DNA from: Posidonia oceanica
Lineage: Eukaryota > Streptophyta > Magnoliopsida > Alismatales > Posidoniaceae
Assembly (NCBI GenBank): GCA_037176725.1
Contig: JAZBRS010000020.1
Span: forward strand, 100,272,501-100,336,500
Reading direction: 5' to 3'
Length of the DNA: 64,000 bases
Shown: piece by piece, positions 41,658-53,984 of the stretch
How the letters are laid out: every line of letters begins with the position of its first letter
Numbering within the stretch: the stretch's first letter is position 1
The notes under the pieces: model-generated
Told to the model about the DNA's origin: nothing
The model's input: the letters and a program-made list of their open reading frames with translations, nothing else
Database searches by the model: none
Made by a program: the position numbers and the translations under genes

Positions 41658-44127
41658 GACCACGTCCTCGGTGACGCGGTCGCACGCTGCCAGAGCTTGC
41701 GTGCGTTGGCTGGAGAGAGGGGCCACGGTCAATGATGAATCTGGGGAGGAGTTGACTCGAAAACACCGAGAAAACTGGTGAACGCAAAGGAAAACAAAAA
41801 AAAAGAAAATGGAGTCGCCACCTAATCTAATAAAACCGAGAGACTAGGAAAACCGTATATGAAAACATGTGGAAAAACCCATGCAGTTTAAAATTATGCC
41901 AATCCGATCCAAATGTGTATGACACAAGGTCAATGCGGTCCAGAGAAAGGGTAAGGACTCCTGTTATGCACGGGAAAGGTGTTAGGCACCCCCGATACGC
42001 CTGAGGAAGTCGGTCTTTCTTGGCCAATCAGCTCTTGTGTGGCTAATGTTGGCGTATAACACCGGTTCATGTTCGCCCGAGGGCGGTTTGCAACATGCAT
42101 TTATAAACCATGCAAAGCTTAGCAAAACCATGCCAAAATGACTAATTAAAGTTGAAATACCATTATATGATGATAAACAAACCAGGGAAACAAAACCAAA
42201 GCAAAGCGAGTTGAGTAAACGAAAGACAAGGCAGCAATCAGGGGGCTTTGTCCACTGTCTGAACTCTGGCTTGAGTCACCTATCACCACGGCGACAGCAC
42301 ATGCTGTTGGTATGCACAGCGACGGCACAAGTCGCCGCTCTGACTGGCGGCCAAAGCTGCTTCAGACAGGCCAAACAACGAACTTCGGCGGCCAATTAAA
42401 CTATGCAAAACGACTGTAAACATGCAAGCAGGCATTCACAGAGATAGACGGTATATAGGAGAATACAGTCATGCAATTATCATGCAAAATGGGTGCCTGG
42501 ATCACGAGATACGTCGGCGCAAAGTCCGGCCCAGGGACTGCCAGAAACAGAGTCGAGTCACCGCTGGAACAGGCGACGCACCTGGTAGTCCGCTGGCCGG
42601 ATTTCATCGCCAAATCCCACGCCACCGGCGATACTAAAAATGCGACTAATGTTCGGGGAAGCACGATGGCTCTCCCAGGAACACAAACATATATTTAAAA
42701 CAAAAAATGGGCCCCTGGATCTCTCTCCCCACCTATTGGGTTTCACTACCAGCAACCGAGAACTCCAGCAGCCATGGTGAAGGCCATGGAGCTCCTGGGC
42801 TTATGCATGACTCACCGGAGGCTTGGAGGAGTCGAGACAAGGCCGAGGAAACAAACGAGGGTAAATACGAGTCACTGGATGTCCTCCACCACCTTCTCGC
42901 CGTCAACGGCCGTCCACACACGCTGTCCGGCCACGAGGGAGGCCGGGAGCATACAGGAGGCCAACTGGGACGTCTGCGAGTTACGGGGAGGATGTGGGGT
43001 GGTCCGGTGAAGCTAATGGGAGTTGAAAATGGGACAGCCAAGCTTTCCCAAGGAGTCCCCATCGCGCCGGAGTTCGCGAGCTTCGTCGGCCATGTCGACG
43101 GCGGCATGCTCGTGGGCTTCACTGGAGCACGGAGGATGCCCAGGGGGAACCAAGACAAGTCCGGCATGCACGAGGGGTGCAAGACAAACTCCGGGACAGC
43201 CCGTGCCACATGCTCAAAGGCCGAACGGCCTCTCACGGGCAGCGGACGTCGCCGGAGCCGAAAAAGCAAAGTGTAAACGGCAAAATCAATTGCCAGAAAA
43301 CACGAGAAACGCACAGAAACAATCCCCCTCCCTCAAGGGATGAAACTAGATGGAGAGGAAGAGGTTACCTGAGTGGGGAGGTGACTGTCTTCGCCAGCAC
43401 CGGTGTGACCAAACGGTGACAGAACTTAGAAGGCGGCAAGCGGGAGGAATGGAATGGGGCATGGGACGCTCGGAGGAGGTTCACTCTCGCTCAAGGGAAG
43501 GTTCTGGTTCCTTCGGGAGTGCGTGGTGGCTCTGGGAATTGGGTGTGGTGTGTGGGAGAGTGTCGGGTCCTCTGGTTTTGTCGGTGAGGTCTACACAGGG
43601 TGGCAGGGGCTTGGTCGAGCAGTGGAGAGGTCACAACAGGAGGTACGGTGCCAGAAATGGCACAAGGAGTAAGTGGCTTGGTTGGGCACTGGAGTGGTGA
43701 CGGGACAGCGTGCCAGAGCGCCGAAAGGTGGCCGCTGCCAGGGAGTAAGTGGCTTGGTCGGGTGGTGGAGAGGTGATGACAGGTCACGCGCGTGGGAGTT
43801 CAAACATGTTCCGTGTCACCTCTCAGTACGGCAACAGCACATGTCACCGTTATAAGTGGCGACGGAACACGTCGCCACTAGGACAGGTGACAATAGCCTC
43901 TGCAGTGGACAGGGCCTGTTCCAGGGTGTGTTGGGTTGCTAATGGACCCAAGCTTCGGTGTAAACTAGGTTTGGTTAGGTTTTAAGGTATTGGGTGGTCT
44001 TAGGGTTTAGGTTGGGGTTTGGATTAAGGTTTAGGTTGGGGTTTGGATTGGGGTCTGCCAAGCCACGATCCGAGCAAGCCTTTAGAGAGATCCACCAACA
44101 ACCAGTTGCCAAAACGGGGTGTCTACA
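41658..44127 (-). repeat. LTR B, 2470 bp, 5' LTR of element D
   Basis: The minus strand runs from TGTAGACACCCCGTTTTGG to GAGGACGTGGTCA, with the primer site after it. Contains two hairpin clusters (42276-42360 and about 43800-43900), the conserved block at 41925-42030 shared with LTR A, and a second primer-site-like TGGCGACTCC at 41812-41821. The right flank CCAAG (44128-44132) begins a tandem array. Long frames at 42707-43800 are antisense or GC-rich artefacts. Confidence 0.88.
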
Positions 44128-44645
44128 CCAAGCCGGTAGCTCCAAGCGAGGATCGCTGAGCCAGTAGCTCCAAGCGTGGATAAAGATCAAGATCGTCGAA
44201 CCGGTAGCTCCAGGCGAGGATCGCTGAGCCAGTAGCTCCAAGCGAGGATTGCTGAGCTAGTAGCTCCAAGTGAGCATAAAGGTCAAGATCACCGAGCCGG
44301 TAGCTATAGGCGAGAATAAAGATCAAAATTGCTGAGCCGGTAGCTCCTGGCGAGGATCGCAGAGCCAGTAGCTCTAAGCAAGGATCGCTGAGCCGGTAGC
44401 TCCAAGCGAGGATAAAGATCAAGATCGCCGAGTCGGTAGCTCCAAGCGAGGATCGCTGAACCGGTAGCTCCAAGCGAGGAAAAAGATCAAGATCGCCGAG
44501 CCGGTAGCTCCAGGCGAGGATCGTTGAGCCGGTAGCTCCAAGCGAGGACAAGGATAATGATCATCAAGCCAGTAGCTCCAGGTGAGGATCGCTGAGCCGG
44601 TAGCTCCAAGCGAAGACAAAGATGTGTATCACTGAGTATTCCATG
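44128..44645 (+). repeat. GGTAGCTCCAAGCGAGGAT tandem array
   Basis: About 16 units built on GCCGGTAGCTCCAAGCGAGG ATCGCTGA (28 bp), some extended by AAAGATCAAGATC to about 40 bp. It lies between element D and LTR A and resembles in style the arrays of C-family internals; its own element is not identified. The frame at 44123-44551 (minus) is the repeat translated. Confidence 0.85.
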
Positions 44646-46319
44646 TGTAGACACCCCATTTTGACCCCTGCATTAACGGTTCTTCTCTGGTGGACTCAAA
44701 CCCTAGGCCAAACCTACAACACAAACCCTAAAAACCCTAGAAATCCCAAACCCTAGGATGCCACATTTTAAAACCCTAACCCATGCAATCACCATTTAAA
44801 ATCTCCATTGCAAACCCTAATTTCCACCTCAAGCCCACCTCATGCCCACAACCCATCAAAACCCTAATTTCCCCTTTCCCTACACCAAGCCCTTTTTTTT
44901 CTTTTCCTTTTTTTTCCCTTCTTTTCCTTTCTTCTCCATTTTCCTCTTTTCCTTTCTTCCTTCCTTTCTTCTCCTTCTTTTTTTTCTTCTCCCTTTTCCT
45001 TTTTTTTTCTCTCCTCAGCCCAACAGCCCGGCCCACTCATCTCTTCTTTTCTTTTCTTCTTTTTTTCTTTTCCTTCTTCCCACAATTTCCTCCCTTCCCC
45101 ACGACCGACAAAACTGCAACCTCTTCCACCTTCCTTTCCCTCCTATTTCAAAGCCAACACCATGACCCAACTGCAACGGCAACACGACAACCATCACCCC
45201 ACTACCACCACCACCTCTTGTGGAGGACGACCCATTAAGACACAACCACAACAATTGCAAAAAGGAGGAAGACAGACAAAAGAAAAAACACACAGACCAC
45301 CCATTCCCAGACTGAGACACACCCAACACGCAGACACCCTGAGGAACCCATTGGGATCCCCAAAATCCACAGCATTTCCCACACCACCACCACCAACACA
45401 GCACCGCCCATTCACTCACACCTCTCACACTGACCACACACACAGGAGAGGAAGCATTCTGCACCCAACTCCACCCACTGCAACCCACGACCTCACCACA
45501 CTTCCAGGAACCTCCTCCATAGCCAAACATCGCCCCACAGCACCCCTAGCTGGCCTTGCGACCTCAAGCTCAGGTCATTTTCTCCGGCAACCCAACCGTT
45601 GCAACTCGATTGCAATGCTTAGTGTCGCCCCATTCAAGCCTCCGCGACCTCCGCCTGACCTCCCACGACCGAGCCCAACACCGCAGACCCTCCGTCGCAG
45701 CACCCAGCATCGCCGCGAACCAGAGCAGAACCGCCCCACCCACCGACATCGGGGGGACGCTCCGAGCAGCGCTGCGCCTAGGTAAAGCTCCTCTCACCTC
45801 CATGACCTCCCCCTCTCGCTTCCGGACCTCCTTCTTGGGCCTGAAGCCCTCTGCCGACCGCTGGAGGTTTCCTCTTCTTCGGCTCTGGCAGAGCATGGCG
45901 CAACTCCGGCGAGCCACCAGCGCCTCTGCCGTGCCAGACTCAACCTCCTCTCTGCCACCACACCTCCGCCAGACCACCCTCTCACCTTCCCTGCCACCGC
46001 CGAGGCCCAGACGCGCCTCCAGCTCACCAGCAACCAACCTCGCCGGCGTCTGCTTCGTCTCAGGTAAGAAGTTACTGTTCATTTATTTAAATCACATCTT
46101 TCGTTTTCTTTTATTTTGTTTGAACCTTATTGTATTCAGCATGCATTAACATAAAACCCAAAATTTTAGTTTTATTACTTCCAAGACCTACAATTGCATA
46201 CACACATTATTTCTGGCATTGCATTCCAGTTCTTGCATGTTTCCAGTATTGCATCTTAGTCCAAAATGCATTTAGGACTTTATCTTATTGCATTGCATAC
46301 ATCTATACATGTGGCATTT
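44646..46319 (+). repeat. LTR A, 5' part (plus orientation), interrupted
   Basis: Starts TGTAGACACCCCATTTTGACC after array DNA and follows the order of the complete LTR A: CCCTAAA-like words 44690-44780, pyrimidine-rich stretch 44880-45140, GC-rich part 45540-46070, then TGCATT-rich DNA. It is broken at 46319 by the LTR of element F in the opposite orientation. The rest of this LTR would be beyond element F, outside the window. Confidence 0.8.
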
Positions 46320-46929
46320 TGTAGTAATCCCAATCAGAATCAGGTTTACTATTAGCGGCTATGTCCGAGGAGGAGGGCTCAACTTGAAAACACTTAAAAC
46401 AGGGGAGAAAAGATAAGAAAAGAAGAAGATAAGACAATTCAGAGTCGCCACTGTGTCTATTATCGGGAGACAAGGAAAACCGGAGAAATGCGTGAGTTAA
46501 CACGTAAAACCAAGCAAAGAGATGCAATGCAAAGCAATGCAAAAAAAAACAAATGCAAATGAATGCAAATGAGATGACTCATGCCTAGGATAAGGGCAAT
46601 ATGGTCATTACGGGCCAAAAGACTGGGCAAGGACTCCTGTTACGTGCGGGGAAGGTGTTAGGCACCCCCGACACGCCCGAGAATCGGTCTTTCTAGGCTT
46701 ACGCTCGCATACGCAGGGAAATGCAGGTTTGAATGCCTAAATGCCAATGAATGCCTGAATGAATGCTCATAGGTGTGCTCTAAGTGGTGGGATGCAATGC
46801 AGGAAAGTAAACGTGCAGTCTAAGTGCTCAGCAACCCTGTCTGTGTTCCGAACCGGGCGAAACCTGGCTCGTGAGAACTCCAGGCAGTAAGCATCACTGC
46901 CCTATATGCAAATGCAAGCGGAAAAGCAA

Positions 46930-47490
46930 AACGGTGGTAAAATTAAGCAATGCAGGCGACATGCAAGAGAAAATGGCATAAAACACGCGAAACAATGCAA
47001 GAAACGAGAGCAGCACACAAAACGGTGCAAGAAAACAAGACGGCACGTGAAACGATGCGAGAAAACAAAGCCAGCACGTAGAATGGTGCAAGAAACAAGA
47101 ACGGCACGTGAAACAGTGTGAGAAAACAAAGCAGGCACGCAAAATGGTGCCAAAAACAAAGCGGGCACGCAAAATGGTGCCAAAAACAAAGCAGGCACGC
47201 AAAACGGTGCCAAAAACAGAGCGGGCACGCAAAACGGTGCCAAAAATAGAGCGGGCATGCGAAACGGTGCCAAAAGTAGAGCGGGCACATGAAACGGTGC
47301 CAAAAGCAAAGTAGGCACGCAAAACAGTGCCAAAAACAGAGCGGGCACGCGAAACAAAGCCAAAAACAGAGCGGGCACGCGAAACGGTGCCAAAAGCAAA
47401 GCAGGCACGCAAAACGGTGCAAGAAAGCAAAGCGGCAAGCAAAACGGTGCCAAAAACAAAGCGGGCACGCAAAACGGTGTCAAAGCAGGT
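46930..47490 (-). repeat. 30-bp tandem array in LTR of F
   Basis: About 17 units GCGGGCACGCAAAACGGTGC CAAAAACAAA (30 bp) with one or two substitutions each. The solo LTR A copies have fewer, longer units at the same place (32730-32950; 27480-27740). Confidence 0.9.
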
Positions 47491-48579
47491 GAAATAGAGC
47501 ATCGATAAAACCATGCAGATGCAAAGGCTAAGAAAAAGAGCAGGAGAAGCAAAGGAGAGGTAAACAGCGCAAGTGTGAGAACGAGTGCCATTTAAAGACT
47601 ACGCAAAGTAGGTGTGAAGACCTACAAAGGGGAAGGGAAACAAGTGGAAGGATTACCATTGTTTTGTGACTGTTTCCCACCAAAATGTCCCACGATGTGT
47701 CTCGCACGCTGCCAAGAGCTCGCAATGCGATCGGATCGTGGGAAAGGGGGAAGAAAGTCGCAATTAGTGGTGAATCCAGGGGAAACGCGACACAATGCAC
47801 TGGGAGTACGCGAAAAAAGGGAGCAGAGTTGATAGATAAGAAGAAGAAGTCCTATTCTACATGTTCGAGAAACTTGAAAGCAAAAACAATGAATGGAATG
47901 CAAATGGTGTGCAAATGAATGCTGTGCAGGAGTTCAGGAGGACTTACCTGGGAAATCTGAAGCCTGATCTGAGATCTGCTTGGTCCATGCTGAAGAGTGC
48001 TCCACCGGGGTCGTCCAGGTAGCTTGATTGAGAAGATCCAACAACCGGATCTAAAGATATCCCAGCTTCAAGGCAGAGGGGCCAGAACAGGAGAGAAGAA
48101 TGGATCTAGGTGTACAAGAGGTCCTAGGGGTGTGCAAAACAGGTCCTCCCATTTGAATGGGAGCTAGGAATGCTTAAGTGTGTGCAAGGAATGCCAAATG
48201 CAAGAATGCATGAGTGCAATGCATGCAGAATGCAAGAAAAGACTTAGGGATGATTTTTCAGAAAACTGGGGCCTTATATGCAATTTTTGAAAAAGTGGGG
48301 GTCTAAATGCAAGGATTTTGAAAAGCTAAGGGCTTTTATGCAAAGTTTTTGAAAATTGGGGGGTTTGAATGCAATTTTACAAAGTGCAGGGTTCAAAATG
48401 CAATTTTACAAGGTAAACATGCATCAGGACAAGTTTTGAAATCATATGGGAGATTAACATGCAATTTTTAAATCAACAGGGTCTAAAATGCAAGTTTGCA
48501 AGCAAAACAGTGGTCTGAGTGGTCTGGGGATGCAAACAGAGGACCTATATGCAATCTTTCAAAGATGTAGGGTCTAAAA

Positions 48580-48800
48580 TGCAATTTTATAAGCAAAATA
48601 TGCATTTAAATAATTTTCATAAGCATGTAGAGGACCTATGTGCAAATTTTAAAACATGCAGGGTCAAAAATGCAATTTTATAAGCAAAATATGCATTTAA
48701 ATGATTTCTATAAGCATGCAGAGGACCTATGTGCAATTTTTAAAACATGCAGGGTCAAAAATGCAATTTTATAAGCAAAATATGCATTTAAATGTGTGCT
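48580..48800 (-). repeat. 91-bp tandem repeats in LTR of F
   Basis: Two to three units with AGCATGCAGAGGACCTATGTGC and AATTTTATAAGCAAAATATGC; successive copies of the start word at 48622 and 48713 are 91 apart. Confidence 0.85.
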
Positions 48801-51800
48801 GTGCATTGATAAGGGACCTATATGCAAAAATCAGAAAATAAGAGGGAAATGATGCAATGCAGTAAGATAAATTGAAAAATAAAAACCTAAGTTAACAGAT
48901 CAGAGGACTAAACTGTAAATAAGGAAAAAAGCAGGTACTAAAAATGCAATTTATCAAGGTAAAATTAGTGTATTAAATCAGATTATTAACTGGAGGACTA
49001 ACATGCAATAATAAGGAACTAGAGGACTGGAACTTAAAAAAACACTGAAGAGAAACACTGCAGAAGGACTAACATGCAATTAATCGATTTTTTAAGTTTT
49101 TCATGCAATATCATAAGATTTAAATGCGAAATTAAATGAACTTTAAACAGAGGCTGGACCAGAATGCAATAAGTTAAAAAAGCAAGGCAGATATGCAATT
49201 TATCAACAAAATACCATGGCAAAGAAAAAATAAAGGAACAGTAATTGCTCAGTCGGGTGGCCACCGTAGCAACTGCTACCAGTGGCCAAGAAAGGCGGAG
49301 GAGGGAAGCTGGGGTGGTGCAGAGGCGACGGCGGGCTTCACCGGAGGTAGGCGGAGCTCGGGCGACGTCCGGCGAGGCGTGACGCAGCCTGGAGATGACC
49401 GGAGCACCCGGAGGAGATCTGCAGACCAGAGGAGCAGCGAGCCGACGATCGGAGCGTCGTCGTGGCATTCTAAAGCCACCGGAGAGTTCCTGTTGACCGT
49501 GCGGCTCTCGGGGGATGGCTGGGAGCTAGTTCTGTAGACCGGAGCGGCGAGGCGAGCTCGGAGCTCGCCAGAGAAGACGGGTCAGCGGCAGTGCTGACCC
49601 GGCGAAGGAGGAGAGGAAACCCCGATCTGAGGGGTTAGGAAGCAGAAGAGGGAGGAGATTAGCTACAGGGAGAAGAAAAAAACCTGTTTCGTTGGCTAGA
49701 ACGTCCCCCTGACGTAGGTGGCTTTTGTGCTTGCCGGCAAAGGTCGTCCGGTGGTTGCAGGCGCTATCGACGACTCGGGAGTGCTGGGAATGGATTAGTG
49801 GAGTGCTCCGGAGCTTCCTGGATGCTCGGAGCAGAGCTTCGATGGCCGGAGAAGAAGATCACTTCTGTGGGTTCACAGAAGACAGTAGGAGGTGGGTAGG
49901 GTTGTTCCCTGCTCTCTGGATCAGTTGGAGGGCACCAGCGAACTCCAGGAGGTTAGGTGAGTGTGTGGGGATGCTCAGGAGGGTTGATGGTGGCTTGGAG
50001 AAGAAGATAGGTCGTCGGGTGGATTTCTGGTGAAGTTGGCCGCATGTGTTTGTTGTGATGGGTTCTGGCTGTGAGGGGGAAGAAGGCTGAGGCTCGGGTG
50101 GGTTGGAGAGCTGATGTTCTGGTGAGTTAGGTGGAAAAGTTTGGGAAGGTTCAGTGGGGTGTTGTGCTGGGAATTTTAGAGGAAGGGGATGATGGGTTCT
50201 GCTTGGGAAATGGGTGAATTGAGGGGTAGTTTCAGGATGGTTCGTGATGCTGAATGGAGGGCTGTGGTGGTGGTTGTCTGGGTGAGATTGGGGGAGGAAT
50301 TGGGAGAGACTTTCTAGGTGTTGGTGGCTGATTTCAGGTGGAAAGGAAGGTGGAGGAAGGTTGCAGAATTTCAGTGGGGAAGAAGGAGAAGAATGGGTGC
50401 TAGAGGCTCTGGTTTCTCTCGCTCTCTCTGGACGATCAAAAGGGGAAGAAGGAGTAGAAGTCTGAGGCTTTTTAAGCAGCTGCTGGGAGGAGAAGCGCGG
50501 GCTGGATTCAAATCCACCGGCGCGGGCTGCGGCTGCTGATGGGAGAGGAGCGGCCGGCAAGAGGACTGGCATTTAATGCCACCGGAAGATCCGTTGAGAC
50601 GCGAGAGAGGAGGAGCGAACTGGAGCTGATGGTGATCGGGAGGGAGAAGAAATTGAATTTGAAGGAGGTGGAGGGAGACTGGTGGCGCGGGAGAGGGAGG
50701 ACTGTGGAAGAAGAAGAAGAAGGAGGGGGCTGAAGGCTGTGCGGAAAAAAAGAAAAAAAGGAAGAAAGAAAAGAAGGAAGGAGGGGAAAAGGGCCGGACT
50801 AGGCCCGGCAGGAGAGGAAAGAAAAAATAGAAAGAAAGGAGGAAAGGAAGGAAAGGGAAGAGGAAGAGAAAGAAGAAAGAAATAAAATTGATAAAAATAA
50901 AATAAAAATAGAAAAAGTTTTTAGAGTGATTGTGTTTTAAATTAGGACTTTGATTAAGCTTTTTAATGATCGTTTTTGGTTGGTTAATTGGGTTTAAAGG
51001 GGTTTTAGTTTTGATTAGGGTTTTTAAGGTTTTCTTTGCTTTTGATTTGTTTTTAATTTGATTAAATGTTTGTTAAGTCTCTTAAGTTGTTTTTTAATTA
51101 TGTTTTTCTTGTTAAGTACTTGGGATGTTAATTAGGATTTTTAAAGTTTGTTTTTAAATCAATTAGAGTGAGTTTTAGATATTTGATTTTGGTCTTTTTT
51201 CCTTAAGTCTTTTTTGATTTGCTTTTGATTTTTTTGTTTGTTAAGTTCTTTTAATATTTTTTTTTTAGTTAAGTTTTCTTGTTAAGTTCTTAATTAAGTA
51301 TTTTTAAATTTTGATTGTTTGTTTTTATTTTTTAATTAAGTTTTCGAATTGTTCTTTTGAGGGTTGTTAAGTTAGGTTTTTCCTTTTTAATTATTAGCCC
51401 TTGCATTTCTTAAGTGTTTTCTCTCTTTTAGGGTTTGTTTTCTTGGTTGTTTTTTTAATAGGATTTTACTTTTACCTGTTTTGATTACATTTTGGTTTTT
51501 TTCCTTTATTTTACAGCATTTTCTTTTGGTTTGTTTTGCATTTTTTAAGTTGCAGTCTTGATTTTCCATTTTGGCTAGATTTAGTTAGGTTTAAGTTTTT
51601 AATTTGCTTAATGTTTTTAATTATTTCTTTTAGGGTTTTGGTTTGCTTTCCCCTTGTTTTAGCGTTTTTGAAAGTTTTTAAGGGTTTTTTAAGGATTTGG
51701 TAAGAGAAAGGAAAAGGGAATTAGAAGGAAGAGGAAAAGGGAGAAATAAAGGAATAAAGAGGAAAGAGAGGAGCTGAAAGAAAATAATTTTTTTGAAGGT

Positions 51801-52388
51801 CAAAGAAAATACTAAAAATAAGATAAAAATAGGAATAAGATTGAGAAGAGATAGAAGCACAAGGGGGGCCCACAGCCAGGCAAGAAAAAGGGAGAGAAGG
51901 GAGTGAAAAGAAGGAGGATAATCTGGAAAGAGAGAGGAGAGAGAAAAGGATAATCCAGGAGAGAGAAAAGGATAATTTGGGTAAAAGGATGGTTTAGAGG
52001 TTTTGAAAAGGGGTGAATTTTGGGGAATGTGTAACCTAGGGTTTCTAGTGTTGGTCCTAGCATTTTGGTTTAGTTTTGGGAACGTTTTGGAAGGGTTTTG
52101 AGGTGTGGAAAAAGGATAGTTTTACCTAGGTTTCCTAGGGTTTTTGGGAGTGATTTTAGGTTGAGAATTTCTAGGTGTTTGGGTAGGTTTGCTAAGTTGG
52201 GGATGGTGGGTTTTCCTATGGTTTTTGGGTAAGTTTTGGATTAGGGAAAGGGGTGTAATCTTAGATCAAGTTTGGGCTTGTTTTGGAGAGAAAGATGAAA
52301 GGGAATGTGCAGTTTTGACCTAGGTTTGGATCCATAAGTTGCTAGAAGATTCCAATTGATTCAAGCCTGTCAAAATGGGGTGTCAACA

Positions 52389-52404
52389 GATGCCCCTCCC
52401 TGAG
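52389..52404 (-). other. Polypurine tract of element F
   Basis: The minus strand reads CAGGGAGGGGCATC immediately before the 3' LTR start TGTTGACACC. Confidence 0.8.
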
Positions 52405-52929
52405 CAAGGTCAAGCGAAGCGAGGCCGCTGCTCAGGGTTGACAAGACACCCCATCTGACCGACGGGAGCAGAGGTTTGCTATGGGCATGAGCTACTTATT
52501 CGACGGATGCACCGAAAATCGTAGCTCGTTGCCGTAATGCAAGAGTGCAGGTGCAGATGGATGAGATGCAAAGTATGCAATGCATGCCAATGCAAATGTT
52601 AGTGCAAAAGTTAGTACAGATAAGGATGCTGATGCAGCAGAAAATGATGATGATGCTGGACTATTATGCAATGCTAGAAAGGTAAAGTGCAAAGGTAATG
52701 CAAAAGAAGAATGCTAAAAAAGAAAACGCAATGTGGCACAAAGTCTCGGCAGGCAAGCCAAATTTGCGCGACAAGGCGAGAAAGAAAAGTACAGCTTGTC
52801 CCCACCCGGGGAGCAAGCTAGCAAAAAAGGGTGCGAGGGGAGAGAGGTCGACTCTCCGATCGCAGAGGGATGCGGGACTTTGCTTTCCTGGGACAAAGTC
52901 GCGCGAAGAGGGTGATAAGGTGTCGAGCT
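52405..52929 (-). other. Element F: noncoding DNA next to the 3' LTR, with a 7-11-7 hairpin
   Basis: No gene. 52550-52740 is rich in ATGCAAATG words. 52876-52900 is a perfect hairpin GACTTTG-11 nt-CAAAGTC, matching the arms and loop length of the array at 9798-9990 in element E with a complementary change. 52793-52819 holds AGCTTG/CAAGCT around TCCCC/GGGGA. Confidence 0.65.
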
Positions 52930-53860
52930 TATCGGTCGGATAGTTTACGGTCCTATCAACCGGGAGCGATAGTTTACGGACCTATCAACCGGGAGCGATA
53001 GTTTATGGACCTATCAACCAGAAGCGATAGTTTACAGACCTATCAACCAGAAGCGATAGTTTATGAACCTATCAACCGGAAGCGATAGTTTACGGACCTA
53101 TCAATCGGAAGCGATAGTTTACGGACCTATCAATCGGAAGCGATAGTTTATGGACCTATCAACCGGAAGCAGTTGTGAGTGATAGTTACTGGGTATCAGC
53201 CGTATAACGCAAATGACAGAGAGTGATAGTTTACGGTCCTATCAACCGGAAGTGATAGTTTACGGGCCTATCAACCGGGAGCGATAGTTTACGGGCCTAT
53301 CAACCGGGAGCAATAGTTTACGGTCCTATCAACCGGAAAGGGCATTTGCGAGTGATAGTTACTGGATATCAGCCGTATAACATGATTGGCGCAGCGATAA
53401 TTTACGGTCCTATCAACCGGAAGCGATAGTTTACGGACCTATCAATCGGGAGCGATAGTTTACGGACCTATCAACCGGAAAGCGCAATCATGAGGGATAG
53501 TTACTGGATATCAGCCGTATAATGCAATTGCAAGTGATAGTTTACAGTCCTATCAGCCGGAAGCGATAGTTTACGGGCCTATCAACCGGGAGCGATAGTT
53601 TACGATCATATCAACTGGAAAGTGCAATTGCAAGGGACAGTTATTGGATGTCAGCCGTATAACGTAATTGCAAGTGATAGTTTCGGATATCAGCCAAGGA
53701 TGAGTTTTGGATCATTAGCCAGAGAATGATAGTTTACGGCCCTATCAACCGGAAGGTGCAATTACGAAGGACAGTTACTGGATGTCAGCCGTATAACACA
53801 ACTGCGAACTGGATAAGACATCAGCCCAAGATGATAGTTTACAGTCCTATCAACCGGAAA
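52930..53860 (-). repeat. 29-bp hairpin array, GATAGG type, element F
   Basis: About 25 units; on the plus strand GCGATAGTTTACGGACCTATC AACCGG. In sense: GATAGGT-CCGTA-AACTATC, arms with one mismatch. Interspersed every few units is a variant GATAGTTACTGGATATCAGCC followed by GTATAAC. Confidence 0.88.
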
Positions 53861-53984
53861 GAGCAATGATTGATTGAAATTGATAAGAAAAAGAGGATTG
53901 ATTGATATTGATAAGAAAAAGGAGTGATTGATTGATATTGATAAGAAAAAGGAGTGATTGATTGATTGATAAGAAAAAGATTGA

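Larger units (their letters stand above)
31223..44127 (-). mobile_element. Tat-clade Ty3/gypsy element D, interrupted
   Basis: Read on the minus strand: LTR B (44127-41658), tRNA-Arg primer site, leader, gag, protease and G-patch, then cut at 31222 by a C-family LTR. A solo LTR A (32015-37487) splits the protease. Its pol beyond the G-patch is not in the window. Numerous stops in gag. D matches F over protease and G-patch, but its LTR is of family B while that of F is family A, so the two are related elements with exchanged LTRs or distinct subfamilies. Confidence 0.85.
46320..52388 (-). repeat. LTR A, 6069 bp, 3' LTR of element F
   Basis: The plus strand starts TGTAGTAATCCCAATC and ends GGGGTGTCAACA, next to a polypurine tract. 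It is 1.35 kb longer than the solo copy at 23729; part of the extra is internal repeats (46930-47510 and 48580-48800). In sense order: purine/pyrimidine-rich 51690-51960, T/A-rich 50890-51660, GC-rich 49240-50600, TGCA-rich 48180-49200, arrays, conserved block 46600-46710. Frames at 49193-50885 and 46894-47832 are not genes. Confidence 0.88.

Noticed and set aside
42707..43343. Plus-strand frames of up to 189 codons
   Set aside because: Inside LTR B; the E copy (14154-14802) has related antisense frames, but they are broken at different places and read against the LTR direction.
45162..46149. Pro/Thr-rich plus-strand frames resembling cell-wall proteins
   Set aside because: They lie in the GC-rich part of LTR A; the equivalent places in the other A LTRs do not keep the frame.
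46894..47591. Cys/Phe-rich long frames on the minus strand
   Set aside because: Product of the 30-bp array; open in more than one frame because 30 is a multiple of three.
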